Source of the DNA: Macrobrachium rosenbergii
Taxonomy: Eukaryota; Arthropoda; Malacostraca; Decapoda; Palaemonidae
NCBI RefSeq assembly: GCF_040412425.1
Contig: NC_089741.1
Span: forward strand, 40,061,038 to 40,125,037
Direction of reading: 5' to 3'
DNA: 64,000 nucleotides
Each line of letters starts with the position of its first letter. Within the stretch, counting starts at the first letter, position 1. Below, piece by piece: positions 12,858-38,371 of this stretch. A model generated the notes under the pieces. It had not been told where the DNA came from. It made no database searches and was given only the letters and a program-made list of their open reading frames with translations. The position numbers were made by a program, and so were the translations under genes.

Positions 12858-13554
12858 TAGCGACTCGCGATTCCGGGCAGCGAGGAAGAGGAATGTTCAA
12901 GTCAGACTTTGGTCAGTCGCAGGACCGTCCTGACTTTGGTTTGTGTCCAAAATACGCAATTATTCAGTAGACTCATTTCAGAAGACTCGATTATCGGTGC
13001 CTTTAGACTCATATAGGTGTTGATAGTCTCTGATATCGCCTGTATTCTTAAAAAAAAAAAGGCGGGGGGACGTCTGGAGACCAGCCACTGAGTCTACAAA
13101 ACTGCGATCCGACCTGGCTTGACCACCCACCTGATCGCATTGCCACACAAGCTCTGCCTCTGGTCGTTTTATGATTGAGTCGTTTGACCGCCAGTTCCGT
13201 CGTGGATCGACGGTTTAGTTAAAACAACTCAAAACCTGCTCGGCATTTAATAAAACAACCAAACAACAACACACCTTTGGTCACAGCGGCTGTTCTGAAG
13301 CCATTCCTCGTAACTAGGTCTATTTGGTCATTTACGAAAAGTACTTTAACCATCATCATCAAGGCCGGTGAGAATAATATGGGTCAGTATATTCGGCCAG
13401 CGTGCGCTAGTGACCACCCACACCGAAGACAATCTCCCCCCAACACCCTCTCTCCCTCACCACCACCAATGCCTCTCTCCCTCTATCCCTCCCTCCCTCT
13501 TCCTTGATTGCATGTGAACGTTTCTATTAGACTGATGTCATATATAGAGATAGA

Positions 13555-13592
<38 letters not shown>

Positions 13593-13600
13593 TCTATATA

Positions 13601-13641
<41 letters not shown>

Positions 13642-14003
13642 TTATATATATATATATATATGACCCTTCTCACGTCCTAGCATCCTTTCCTTTCCCTTCC
13701 TTTCCTTCCATGTACAGTATTTCCTTCAAACATCCCAGTAACTGCTTCCCCTCCCTCTCCTCCTTCTTCCCGAAACCCCTTCCCAACAAACCCACTTCAC
13801 TCTCCCCACCATCCCCTTTCACCCCACACGTGTCAATGGTTGCAGAGGGGAAGAGGAGGAGGGGTGGGAGGGTAGGAAGTGAGGAAAAGGAGCGAGGGAG
13901 GGGTAGGAGGGGCAATAATGACTCTTCACACTCCTCCTCCTCCCCCTCTCCCTCCTCTCTACCGAGCTCCCGTCTCTCTCTCTCTCTCGCGAGTCGCGAC
14001 TCG

Positions 14004-14067
<64 letters not shown>

Positions 14068-14160
14068 AGAGTCTCTCTCTCTCTTTCTCACATCAGTAGA
14101 CTCCCGGAGGTCGAGTTGAGTACACGCGCGCGCTCTCGCTCTCTCCCTCACACGCTCTAG
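12858..14160. repeat. non-coding stretch with (TA)n and (CT)n arrays
   Basis: No gene recognised. (TA)n blocks at about 13,552-13,660 are interrupted by ACTCTATA and AGTGTTA. A pyrimidine-rich then purine-rich segment lies at 13,670-13,960. (CT)n fills about 13,978-14,085, interrupted by a short CG-rich piece (CGCGAGTCGCGACTCGG), and ends in an ACACGCGCGCGCTCTCGC tract near 14,130. Confidence 0.85.
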
Positions 14161-14405
14161 TCCCTCCCTGGGTGCTGCTGCTAAACTCAAAACTCGTATC
14201 GTAAAAAAGGTTGTCGTTTTTAGTGGAACTGAAGAAAGAAAATTAAACGAGTGGATTTAAATCGTGAAGGAGAAAAAGATAGATTAATCCCCCTAAGTGA
14301 CAAAACTGTGGATTTATGATTGATTGATATAGCGCTGTTATGTTCCGTAACCCTGGATGTATCATCTAGAGTGGATTAACGTTCCTGCTACTGATTTGCC
14401 AGTGT
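14160..14405 (+). other. possible 5' untranslated first exon
   Basis: After the CT- and CG-rich tract, a stretch of ordinary composition ends in a strong donor (TGT followed by GTAAGTCT at 14,406). Its ATG codons open only short frames; joined to the first recognised rhomboid exon at 17,496 they do not continue in frame. This would fit a non-coding leader exon downstream of a CT-rich promoter, but the case is only a good donor and position. No transcript supports it. Confidence 0.25.
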
Positions 14406-15464
14406 GTAAGTCTACCTGTTTTGGGATTTGTTACGTTTATTGTTGGGAGTGGGGATTGGGATTTACAAGCTTTATTATCTTAGGTGATTTAGCTTTACAA
14501 AGCTTCAGCTTATTCGTGTTGTTAATGAGTTTTTCCAGCCGTAACTATCAGTGAAAATGAGATAGTCTTGGCATACGTCAACTTCAGGCCACTTTCGGTT
14601 CAGCCACCTTTCGAAAATTCATTGAAAAGAGAAATTAAGACTCATTAACACCTTCGTAAAAAACAACGATTACCAGAGATTACCAACGGGAAAGCCACCT
14701 GAATGGCTTAATGTATTCATTGTTCGGCAAATAACGGTAACGCAGCTGCTTTTAATAATAAGACGCACACGACGGCACGTGATGAAGCAAACTCCTTCTG
14801 CCAATTTGATCAATTAAATGCAAAGTGTTTAGTGGTACTCGCTCAGAGCTGACTTTCTTTCGCTCGCACTGACGTTCAGGTGTAGTTGCTGACATTTGCG
14901 CTGGGAAAATTACGTGCTGACGCTATTCAGGAGGATTTTTTTTTGCTGTAAAATGGTTTAGACTCAAACTAGTTTTAGTTAAATCTAGTTGTGACCAGTG
15001 TCAGATGAGCAGACCTGTCTTAAGCAAACTGCGTCTTGTATTGTAAAAGCCATTATTTCTTGGCTTGCAATTTGGTAAAAAGATGTAATTGTTTCGTGGT
15101 TTGACGTCAAAGGCTGGTTTTCCTTGTGATTTTGTTTAAAATGATGAAAATTATCAAAAAGTATATAGGGGAAATTAGACCAATATCATAATATGTCTAG
15201 TACGAATAGAAATGAATATTAGATTGTTTTAATTCATATGAAAGCAAACGGTATACGTTCATGCAGTTCCAAGGCAATTTTAGAAAATACTCAGCCTATA
15301 CTAATGTAGCATAATATTTTTTAGTTTGATGTTAAAACCGTACTCTACTAGGAATGTATTTTAATATATTTTACTCTCAGTTCATTGTGATGCATTGAGC
15401 TCTTAACTTAAGCAGGTTAGCTTCAGAATATTACAACTTAATATTTACGTCAGTACCTGAATTG

Positions 15465-15531
<67 letters not shown>

Positions 15532-17495
15532 TCCCTAACCATTATGTTTATCAAAAAGACTTGAGTCTAGTCTGCTTAATAAAGCATTATCCTAGTAACT
15601 CAGGTAAGTGAATAAAAGGCTTGTGTATATCGCAGTAGTCTGCATTCTTAGCAGCATTTTTAAGATGAAAGCAAAGTCGATGTATCGAGTGCATTTTTCT
15701 CTCTAAAGCACGAGTGAAACTGTGTGAAGTTTGCACAGATAAATTCTCATAATTTGTACCGGGTTGGCACGCCCATAATTTCCCTGGTATAAAACTTGCG
15801 TTGTAAGGCCGTGACAGTTAATGGATGGAAGGTGTTAAAACAGGGAAATGGAGTTCGTAGTTTGTTTTGCTTGTTATAAAACGTTCTGTTAAGTGATTTT
15901 CGAAGGTGACATCATACGGTGTATGCCTAGACGGCGAATCATTACCTTGTGATAGCTGTGTGATTTATTTGCGTGCATTTATAAGTGCTCGAATCAGTGT
16001 CATTTGTGCCTGCAGTGATTTGCTACGGTGACGTCACCCGCCAAGGGGCATGTTGGTTAAAAATGAAGAAATAAAAAAAAGAGGGGCATGCATTCAACGC
16101 CCCCTCGTGCGAAAATAAACTTAGTTCAGTTGGTGTCTGGCTGTGGTTGAGTGTGGACGTTGTGTCGAACCCTCCCCGTATGAAAAATTTTCCTCCCCAA
16201 AAAATCTCGTTTCGTGTTTTTAAATTTGTTATTTATGGTTTTAATTATTTCGTTATCTTATTTCCGTGTTATTCGTTGTTGTGGCCGTTTTATTAATTTC
16301 TGCGTGTGGCTATGGTAGGAGTGGACATCATCACTTGCCTTACGACCAATGAGTCTCTTATTAACGAATTTGACTTGCCCAATTTTGCGAATGAATACGA
16401 TACATACAATGCGAACGAAAGGATTGTGGTAGCGTCGACGATATCACTAGGTAATTTTTATATATATTTTTTTAAATTGTCTTTTTTAATTCGAATGCTG
16501 GGTTTGTTAAAGATTTGTCTTCATTCTTTTGTAAATTTTCGCAACTTTAAATCTGATTCTGGGCTTCATGCTGATGTAAAGATCAGGAGGAGCCTTGGTG
16601 TTTCTGATAAAAGTATTTATAGCCCAAGAACTGTCTAGCCTAGATAGTGTCTCTAGAACCCTGTGTAGAAAACGTAAAAGAATTGGTATGCCGCCGACCT
16701 ACACCTTCTAAATAACTTCAAGTGTCTTGCGTATGTGACGATTTGGTGATTGGTTAATGTTTTTAAAAGTGTAGCCAATAGTATTAATAGGATTCCTTTT
16801 ATGCAAACAAAAAAAATAATTACTTTTGTGTAGCCTGTGGGAATTAATTCAACATTTTCGTGTTATATTTAATGTATTTAATTCTGTGAATGTTGGGCAT
16901 AGTTAACTGATGAATTAGACACATCTATTGCTGTATAATTGTTGTTATTACTATTTGTTGGCCCTGTTACAACCCGTCTATTGCTGTATAATTGTTGTTA
17001 TTACTATTTGTTGGCCCTGTTACAACCCATCTATTGCTGTATAATTGTTATTATAACTATTTGTTGCCCTGTTACAACCTACAAAGACTTAGCACTGAAA
17101 ATAATGTGAAGTAATAGGCAGACCAGCTGGGACAAGAATGCGCATGTGGCAGCATTGATTGCACATTAATGAGAATGTGTTCAGTCATTTTTTTTTCATG
17201 GGTAACGCAGATTTATAAACCAAAGCTCTGGTTATTGAAAAGAATAAATAACTCAGTTCATTATTACGGATAAAGCCTTGTAACATTATAGAATATAATG
17301 TAACATTGTAACACGTAAGCAAGGTTAATCTGTTAGTACTATTTATATCAGTATCGTGTCCAGTCGATTGGCCTAGGAACACATTTTTGTTGAATGTACA
17401 CATGTAAGAAAGTCGTTTATCGATGCAACTTTTGTGTTTGTGTAATTTTTGCAGCCCATTGATGCATAATATATCTTCTTTTCTTAACCTTGCAG
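14406..17495. other. upstream or intronic region of the rhomboid gene
   Basis: No exon with family similarity found. An open frame at 16,306-16,450 starts with ATG and ends at a GTAATT donor, but its phase leads to a stop when joined to 17,496. A (TA)n array lies at about 15,468-15,528. Confidence 0.6.
16924..17079. repeat. three-copy 53-bp tandem repeat
   Basis: Copies begin TCTATTGCTGTATAATTG at 16,924, 16,977 and 17,030; the first two are nearly identical and the third has small changes and a one-base loss. Each ends in GCCCTGTTACAACC. Confidence 0.95.
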
Positions 17496-29478
<11,983 letters not shown>

Positions 29479-30200
29479 TAACGGGTGGTCCTCGAAAACA
29501 AAAACGTAACGCGTCTTAATATTACTCCTCCTGCCTCCTTCTTTCCGCCACGTCGAAGGAGGAGGAGGAGGAGGAGGAGGAGGAAAATATTATATATATA
29601 AAGAGAGTTATAAATTATATATATATTAACGTCGTATTTATAAGGATGAGATTATTAAGAGAGAAATAAGTTGACGAACTCACGAAGGTTGTTCCCCGAG
29701 TGTGCTGGGTGGGTTGTGGCTACCTCAAGTTGCTGATTACAAACAGGAAACAAAATAATAAGAAGTGACTTTTTAAATATAATTTATATATGTGCGCTAT
29801 GCTAATGCTGCTAATGTTATAACTACTATTATTATTATTACTACTACTACTACTATTACTACTGCTATTACTATTAAACTATCATAGAGGTCTTGATGAA
29901 ACTGCAAGACCAGTTTTTTTGGAATATTTAAAATGAGTGTCTTTACAAGTGCGAGACTTTTTTAAAACTTATACTCTTATATGAAGAAGAGGTGCTACTC
30001 CAGACTATACACCCCCCCCCCCAATCCCACGCCCCCACCCACCCCAACCCCGCTAACCCCACTCTAAGGTGCTGTGACTGAAGCCAAAGTTTTTGACCGC
30101 TCATTATACTGGTGAAATGAAACTAGTGTTAGGACCTTATAAAGTATAATAATTTAAATATTAATCGGAGGTAACATGAAAAATAAACCTTACGTTTTTT
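29479..30200 (+). other. 3' untranslated region of the rhomboid gene, probable
   Basis: Follows the TAG. Contains a (GGA)n tract at about 29,558-29,583, TA-rich pieces, a (TAC)n tract near 29,838-29,880, a C-rich run near 30,010-30,060, and AATAAA at 30,182-30,187. The 3' end is not defined by any data. Confidence 0.4.
30182..30187 (+). promoter_or_regulatory. candidate polyadenylation signal AATAAA
   Basis: First canonical hexamer I see after the rhomboid stop; another AATAAA lies at 30,616-30,621. Either could serve; neither is supported beyond position. Confidence 0.25.
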
Positions 30201-30215
30201 TATTATTAATTAATA

Positions 30216-30250
<35 letters not shown>

Positions 30251-30769
30251 TTGTTATTTATTAGTGTCAAAATATTAATAATGATAAAGAGATCCTCTTG
30301 TGTACAGTATGATGTCTTTTGAATTATGATTATTATTTTTATCATTATTATTATTATTATTATTATCATGATGATTATATTCCAGTGCTTGTTTATTATA
30401 TATATATATATACCTAGTCAAACATTTCCAAAGGAAGCTTTTTCCACTCTACCTCTCAATTTTTTTTCTTAAATATGTAAAATGATAAAAAAACAAATCA
30501 TTGAAATGGCAGCTGTGGGCTTGTTTTTTTTATGATAACCTAAAGCTGCTTCATCACTGCTCTAGTCTTATATATATATATATTTCTAGCGAAGAGGTTG
30601 GAATTTTATTAACTAAATAAAAGGTTAGAGAGGGGGGGCCGGGGTATACGCTCCCTCCCCCTCCCCGATTTTACCATTGAATCTATTCTAGTTCACGGAG
30701 TCATTCTCTAGCGAAGGCTAGTCGGCTGTTTGCCAAGTGACCGATTTCATCCTTTACACGACTTTAAAA

Positions 30770-31092
30770 AAAAAAAAAATTAAATATTTAAAAACATTTT
30801 CTGAAAAAAATGAAAATATTTAAAAACATTTTCGGAAAACCATTTTTTAATATTTAAAAAAAATCTGAAATTTTTTTTTAAATATTTAAAAATATTTCCT
30901 GACATTTTTTTAAATGTTTAAAAACATTTCCTGAAATTTTTTTAAATGTTTAAAAACTTTCTGATAAAGATTTTTATATATTTAAAAACATTTCCAGAAT
31001 TTTTTTTAAATATTTAAAAACATTTTCCGAAAAAATGTTTTAGTATTCAAAAACATTTTCTGAAAAACATTTTTGAAAATATTTAAAAACTT
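30770..31092. repeat. degenerate minisatellite of about 35 bp
   Basis: Roughly nine copies of a unit built on AATATTTAAAAACATTTTCTGAAAAAA, each partly self-complementary (AAATATTT, TTTTAAAA). Confidence 0.85.
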
Positions 31093-34000
31093 TTTTTTTA
31101 TTTTTGGACATTCTAAAACGTAGCTTTTTTTCGGGGGTGTAATACCGGGTCATTTTGTCATTTTTGCTGGCTTGGCTTGACTTGCATTCGTAGTCCATTC
31201 CTTTTTATTGTTTGAAACTATTGTGAAGTATTTATAGGCCATTTTTTTTTGACAAGGAATTTTTTTTTATTAAACTTCCTTAACTTATATATATATATAC
31301 GTTCATTTTTTTGGTTTCTAGTCTATTTTTCATAATGTCCTTTTAAAATGTTGAAAGTTATGATGATGATGATTATTAATTATTATTACTATCATTATTG
31401 TTTCCCCATTTTTTGTCATTATACCCTGAATTCACAAATCCCTCATTGTATAGATGAAATAGATGTATGATGTATATTTTTACGTTTTTGTATGTTTCTA
31501 CATGTCCAGAAGAATAATGCGTAAGAAGAATGTTATTTATATCAGTAAAAAATATTTGTATAAAAATCGAGCGAAGTGTTTCATTGCAGTCCTTGTTATT
31601 TTATTAGTGTAGTTTTCATGTTGTGTTTGAATTGTGTCTTTTGGATTAACAGAAAATTATAAGAGACAATATGCAACTCTATGGTGAATATTTTTTTTTT
31701 TCATTTAAATTGTCTCTGTAGGACTGACACCACTGGAACTCTATGGTAAATACTTAAAAAAAATGGAAAAGTAGTATTTTTAAATTAGTTTCATTATATT
31801 TTGGTAAGTTAACTATCTGGCTGTCAAATCATGGAACTGTCTAACTGGGGAAAAATAGCTATTAACTCGAATGTACACAAAAATTAAGTAAAAAAAAAAA
31901 TTAACAAAAGCGACTTGGTAAAAAATATGACACCATTTTAATTAACAAATATTTGGTGAAAATCCTACATAAGAACCTTGATTACCTCTACTTCATTCAT
32001 ACCAGTGGGCGCTTACTGATGCTCACTTGCGTTTTTTGGGTGTCACGTGGGGTCAAAATGTTCACCCCTTCAGTTGCCAGCCTGTCAGTCTGTTGGTAGT
32101 GTGTGTGTTAAGAAGTTGGACCGCCATTACCACCCTGGGAGTTCTCCTAAGTGAACTATTTTGATTGTAAGTTGATATCTGCTAGTGTACTATTAGTTAT
32201 AGATAGTATTGGTGGGATATTTCGTAATGTTTTGATGCAGCCAATACTAGGGTTCTGAAATACGTATTTTTAATACGTCATCTGAATTTTAGTACAGGCC
32301 AATTACAGGTGATTACACTATGGCCTATATTGCCTCCTCAAATTAAACTTATTATGCCCTAGGCTTTTTGGTCGGCCTAACTAAATCAAGGTTATAGCTG
32401 TGCATGAGTACAACAAACGAAAGGAAATATCCTTTATAGTGTAAGGACTAATTCTGCCTAACTGTCGTGGTCTCAGTGACTGAAGAAGCTTGGTTTTCTG
32501 TACACTACAGCAGTGTCAATGTTAGAGTAATTCGAGCTTTAAACGACTTTTATGGCTCGAATCTATGATGATCTGGCGTAGGAGGTCCTATCATCTGGTT
32601 TACACACATTAAATTCAACTTTGGGGAACAGTTGAAAATAATGATGGTATGAATTCACTCCTAACATGATCATGAGTGCCGTGTCAAGTCTTGCTTGTTG
32701 GGATAAAATTAAACGACTTTTTACTTGTATAGTTACAAAATGAACCTCCTTATTACATAATTGTTTACTAAGATTCAGTGATAGCAAATAATTTGGGTAT
32801 TTTTTTCGAGTGAAACCCCTTAGTAGGACCACAGACCTAGTACGGATTAGGCAGGGCACGAAATACTAGGCTGAGTGAGTTACGGCTGATTGGGTAGTTG
32901 TGCAATTTGTTTTAACGGCACCCTGTGGATGGGTGGAACTCCCCAAAGTGTCACTTAAAAGGTGTTACGTAAGCCAAGGCATTATCCTGAAATATCACTT
33001 CATTGAAGGTTTCAGTTGTAACGTATGATCACAAGTATTAAAGGAATGTAGAAAATTTGAAGGTAACTTTTTTTTTGTAATCCCAGCAGTCGATTGCCAA
33101 ATTCATTCTATAGAGTTCATGAGGAACACACGACTGTAGAGCACTCCATCCCTTAAGTTAGACCATTTCCTCGCTTGTATAAATTTTATTTGTACCTGTG
33201 GTAAATGCAAACCATTACCTTATATATACCAGTATTCCTCAGCTCGAGGTGGAATCTGTTGATGAGATTCGAACAAGGTTTTCAATTGTTAGTAGGTGGG
33301 TCTGTGGGGGGGGGGTTACACTCCTGTTCCCGTCCCCGTCACCTACCGTCCTCAGATAATGATACGTTTATCTGTGTAACAGATAAAGTATTTGTTACGA
33401 CGGATATGCAACACGTAAAGATGAAGGATTGTGACGGATATCACATGAAAATTAGATTGGCACAAGGTCACGAGATATACAAGGTTATTGATTGTGGCTG
33501 TATGTAACCAAATGGTTTTGTTATATTAAAATTTTGGCTTGTCTTGTATTCTCTTGCCTTTGTTATTGTTAAAAAAAAAAGGACGGGGAAAGAAAATGAA
33601 AGTTATTAACACTTTATGTAACTACGCGTTCCGTTTCTGACGAAGAGCAGGAGGGCGAGCGAGTGGATGCGAAAAAGTCTACGCGTAATGCACACACTAG
33701 CTTCGAAATATATTTCTGCTCCCTTATCCTTGTTGCCTTTCTGATAATTACGTAATCGATATGTTTTGTATTTTATTTGCTGATAATTTTGTCTTTTAAG
33801 GGTGAAACTGAATTTACAGATTTAGATGGTTATTCAATACACTGTATTACGTATTTCAGAAAATGCTCTCGCACAAATAGACATTGACTTGGTAATTAAA
33901 ACGTGTTCTGATGCTCAGTAATGATGTATCTGTGACTAGATATATCTCCCGTAATTATTCAAAAGATAGTGTAAAACCAAACTCTCATAATCCGTAATGG

Positions 34001-35100
34001 TTATACTAAAGTGACTTGGTTATGAATTCCACAGCCGAAGGTTTTATGAAGACTTTTGGAACTAGATGAAATTAAGTTCATTCTTTTCCCGGCACGTTTG
34101 GAACAATGCGATGTATTTGTGTATTATTACCGATTAATTATTTTATGTGAGTGGACTATGACAACGCAAAAATTTTTCTTAATTCCAGTATTTTTATGAC
34201 AGCCGCAATGAATTTATATTTTTAACATTAAATAGTATTACCTCAGCGTATCTTTTTTATGTTTTGGGTGAAAATAGGCCGTAATTTTAACTGCTAGCCT
34301 TGGCTGCTTTCAAATTTTCTTTCAGATATTGTACAGACCATTCTTTCCAGTTTTTATTATATTCTTGTCCCTAGTCTGTTCATAAATCGGTTAAAATGTC
34401 AAAAAGTCATAACTGTCATCAATGTCTTTGTTTCGATACTTTGTCATTAACTTGAATTTGCGGAACATTCGTTATATAAGAGTCCAGACGCAGCGAAAAA
34501 GTTCGATACAAAGCGGCGGGAATATTTTGTAATATCGAACGAAGCTTTTTATTGCCGTGCTTGTATTTAAACTGCTTAAAATTGTTGAAAAGAAGAATTT
34601 TGGGCAAAATAAATTTTTTTTTCACACCTGCAATGTTTAAATTTCTTGTGGGGTTCAGCTATTTTGAGAAATATTTCTCAACTAATAAGACTAGAAGCGT
34701 ATGATTCAAAACATCATTAAAATTATAGGACCGTGAAACTAAAATCCTACGTAAGAACTTTCGTATAGTTAATTCAACGTCGTACCAGCGCCCGAGTATT
34801 GATGCTCATTTATTTTTAGGTGGCGTGTTAAACTTTTAATGTTATTGCTACCTGTGAACCTACTCGTCAGGAATGTCTTATGCCATTAGTCACTATTTTT
34901 AATCGATTTCTCTTAACATAACAAATTTAAGGGTCGACAGCATAGATTTATCCCGCGGCGATCAACTGAATTTGAAAGTGGTCTCGGGTCAATACAGTTT
35001 TACATTCCGCCCCATCCGGAAAAGTTCGAATTACTGTCGACCTAAGTTATAGCTTCACCAATTTTACAGAGCCATTTTAGGAAGGGTCTCGATATAAATA
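31093..35100. other. intergenic stretch without recognised gene
   Basis: Short open frames only (for example 33,205-33,507, about 100 codons), none with recognisable motifs. Two diverged direct copies of a block lie at about 31,950-32,100 and 34,725-34,870; both read AAAATCCTACNTAAGAAC, then about 40 bp later CCAG(T/C)G(G/C)(G/C)C(G/C), (T/A)TTGATGCTCA-like, then GTGTCACGTGGG or GGTGGCGTGTTA, so an old dispersed repeat is likely. Confidence 0.5.
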
Positions 35101-35121
35101 ACTTAATTTTTTTATAGACAG

Positions 35122-35332
35122 TTCTACGACTATACATATAGAAACTTGAAGAAAGTGCTGGCACAACTTGTATTTCTACGACTATACATAAAGAAACTTG
35201 AAGAAAGTGCTGGCACAACTTGTATTTCTACGACTATACATAAAGAAACTTGAAGAAAGTGCTGGCACAACTTGTATTTCTACGACTATACATAAAGAAA
35301 CTTGAAGAAAGTGCTGGCATAACTTTTATTTC
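35122..35332. repeat. four-copy 52-bp tandem repeat
   Basis: Copies start TTCTACGACTATACATA at 35,122, 35,174, 35,226 and 35,278 and are nearly identical, with changes only in the first and last copies. Such high identity implies recent expansion. Confidence 0.97.
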
Positions 35333-37182
35333 CCTTGCGCCAGTTGTTACGAATCCACCTCAGGCAACTCGGCAAAAGTCTTATAGAATAATGAAAGTGA
35401 TATAATGAAAGTATTAGGAAAAAACTACTGTATAAACCAAGTTAGTAAACAACAGAAAAAGGAGTTTCGATTCACTGGGGCATCTCTTAGCTGCACTCAA
35501 ACAATAATTACAAAATGTTTACACTGAAATAAAAAGTAAAAATGTAATTTGTGTAAATTGCTCTTTTAGAAAAATTGCTTTTACTTTTTATTTTTGTGTA
35601 AACACTGTGATTATTGGTCAGCACAGCTGAAGAGGACCTCAGTGAAGGTCGAAAGCCCCTGTTTGATATTTATTCACTTCAACTTGGCTTCCTGCAGTGG
35701 CTGTCTTTGTTAACTATTCAAAACAAACACGAGAATGTGTTTTATTACTGGGTAATGAAAATATGTACTTTGCAGCATAGCATAACTACTGAGGCTAAGA
35801 TGCCTACCTAAATCACATTAAGCCTCCATTTGCCAGCCATTAGGTCATGACATATTTACTTTGTCGTTCGTTTGTTCTGAGTAATTCGAAAATTTATCAC
35901 GCCCTGGTTAGTCGTGAATAACAATATGTCATGACCCCAATAAAAAAGGACATTCTTTACATTATGAAGGTTATTTTTTCCCCAAGTTGTCGTGGTTTTA
36001 GTAACTGCTTAGAATCTAGTCTAGCATGCAAGATTCATGTCCCCTATGGAGAAATACGACTGGGCATTTAACTATGGTATGATTTACACATTTAACTTTG
36101 ACTTAATAGTAGACCTAATGAAAAGCAATGTACTTGTAAATCCCCCTTTTGTCCATCTCTGTGGATGGGTCAAGCTGCAGGGATTTATACCAGAGTCGTT
36201 TCTAAATGGCTTCCTTTATATAACTGTTAGCTTTCTAGGATTCAGTGGTGCCGGATAATAGGGGTGGGGGGGATCTCAGGGGCGAGACCACTACCTAAGT
36301 CCCATACTGCCTAGTAGGGGTTATAGAGATGAGAAGTAACTCTAGGGTTAATTAGGTTGGGATTAGTTGAGTTATTGTACAGCTGGCTTCACGAATTTCG
36401 GTATTCACCAGTCTAAGGAGTCACAAGCAATTCCACAATGAGAATGAGCAGCTGTTGTTAACTTTGCTTGTGAAATCCTGTAGCTAAACACGTAAAACAA
36501 GTTAAAAACGCGGGTTCACCAATGAAAAAGTAGTGTTAAGGATATTTTTAAAAATGTAGAATTGCTAGGTGTGTCATATGCTTGCCGTAATATATACTGG
36601 TATTCATTAAGCCAACTGTACAAATCATCTTCAATGAATCCTAGGAATGGGAGAAACTGCTCTTTAAACATAAGCAAAGAACACTCGAGTCCAATAAAGT
36701 TCGCCTTATTTTAAGCTCGTAAATGCAATCATATTACCAAAACCAAGGCGCCAGCCTGATTAACAACCTTGAGGAAAGTTTATCGAAATGTATGATGGCG
36801 TAAATATTAGAAAAGAGGGGAATTTGCAGATACTTAATCTCGCGAACGACACCTGGCGTCATTGTCAGATTAATTCTGGTGAATGCTTACACGGTCGCCA
36901 CGACTGGCAGATAAATACTCCTCCCACAAGTTTTAAACCATCATCTCTTTAAGACTCCAAAACTGAATGCTCGCGATTCAGTAAGTCTGAAGGAAGTTAA
37001 CTGTAAGAAAATAATTGATGCTTTATATTACTTTCTGTGTAGTGAAAATTGCTCTGAACATGAGAACAGTAGTGTACTGTATGTCTGTTAGACTGCCCTT
37101 TTCATGAATTCAAAGAGATATTTATGTATGTATGTATGTATAACTAAATTACGAAAAAATGGAACGTGATGAATATATATAA
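35333..37182. other. intergenic stretch without recognised gene
   Basis: AT-rich sequence with short frames only (35,614-35,811; 36,037-36,258), none with family features. Nothing else supported. Confidence 0.5.
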
Positions 37183-37325
37183 ATAAAGGCAATGCCACGA
37201 AGGAAATAGATACGATGGAGTGGTGCTAGGCCCTTCGACTTACTGCCCTTTACTTGCAAAGGACAGTAAGTCGAAAGGCCTTAACCACTCCGTCATTTCA
37301 CTTTACTTTGTAGCATTGCCTTTAT
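37183..37325. mobile_element. foldback MITE of about 143 bp
   Basis: The ends ATAAAGGCAATGC (37,183) and GCATTGCCTTTAT (to 37,325) are perfect 13-bp inverted repeats. Inside, GGAGTGGT, AGGCC and TTCGACTTACTG are mirrored by CAGTAAGTCGAA, GGCC and ACCACTCC, so almost the whole element folds into one hairpin. TATG repeats flank both sides. It resembles a small element I recall from decapod genomes (unverified). Confidence 0.75.
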
Positions 37326-37595
37326 GTATGTATGTATGTATGTACGTGTAACGGCGCATATGAATAGCGTTAGGACAAAAACGATCTAACAGAGGTTTGT
37401 TTTACAGATAAAGACACGTCACCTAAATAAAAAGTTGACCTTGTTCGTCTCCCGAGAATTCTGAACGAAAGTATTGCTTGTTGCCTTAAATCTTAAACGA
37501 GGCCTCGATATAACATATCGAATATTTTAATCGCTATGATTTAAAACACACGTGAATTAGTGAGTTGAGTGTCAGCTGTTAGCAGTATATAATAG

Positions 37596-37917
37596 TATAT
37601 GAATTGAACTGAATCTAGCATTTAGGCCAAAGGCCAAGCACTGGGACCTATGAGGTCATTCAGTGCTGAAATGAAAATTGACAGTGTAAGGTTTGGAAAG
37701 TGTAACAGGAGAAAAACCTCTCAGTTGCACTATGAATCAATTGTTAGGAGAAGGTTGAAAGTTAAGATGGGAGAAAGAGAATATGAAAGGAGGTAGAGTA
37801 AAAGAAACGAAAGGGGTTGCAGCTAGGAGCCGGAGGCACGCTACAAAGAACCTTAAGTATTGCCTACAGTGCGCCGCATAATGAGCACTGATGACGCTAC
37901 CCTCCTACTAGGGATAA
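37596..37917. mobile_element. dispersed decapod-type repeat (SINE-like)
   Basis: From GAATTGAACTGAATCTAG through AGGCCAAGCACTGGGACCTA, AGGTCATTCAGTGCTGAA, GTAACAGGAG, CAGTTGCACTATGAA, GGGGTTGCAGCTAGGAGCCG and AACCTTAAGTATTGCCTACA to a CTACCCTCCTACTAGG end. This order of blocks matches, from memory, a very abundant interspersed repeat of caridean and other decapod genomes. Only one copy is in the window, so the repeat status rests on recollection. Confidence 0.55.
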
Positions 37918-38302
37918 TGGTATATAGATCTCAATATATTGTGCCAAGTCTATTTTAAAAGTTCGTTTAAACGATCGTGACGTAAATCATAAGTAAAAGG
38001 TTTCATTTATTTACGAGGTAAGCGAAGATTTATTTCTGCCACTGTTAAGGAAAAGCGGATACAACTGGTACACTCAGTAGCTTTGGTCGATAGGGGGTGG
38101 TACTCTACGTAAAATACACGCATGCTTTAGCAATTTCCTAGTGCATGACTGTATTAGGTTTGAAAGCTTGAGTTCACTTGACGTTAGTTAATGGATAGCT
38201 CAAAGAGTGTGAGATATAAAGTATGTACACTGTATTCTGTATATTGTTTACATAATTAGTAAATTACGTTCTTAGTGTTAGATGTCTTGTTAAGTAATAA
38301 AA

Positions 38303-38307
<5 letters not shown>

Positions 38308-38371
<64 letters not shown>

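Noticed and set aside
13670..14190. Frames of 80-129 codons over pyrimidine-rich DNA
   Set aside because: Microsatellite and low-complexity artefacts.
16306..16450. ATG-starting exon candidate upstream of the rhomboid gene, ending at GTAATT
   Set aside because: Its phase leads to a stop when joined to 17,496, and it shows no EF-hand or other family motif.
33205..33507. 100-codon frame in intergenic DNA
   Set aside because: No motif or neighbouring splice pattern. It cannot be excluded as a small gene but there is no support.
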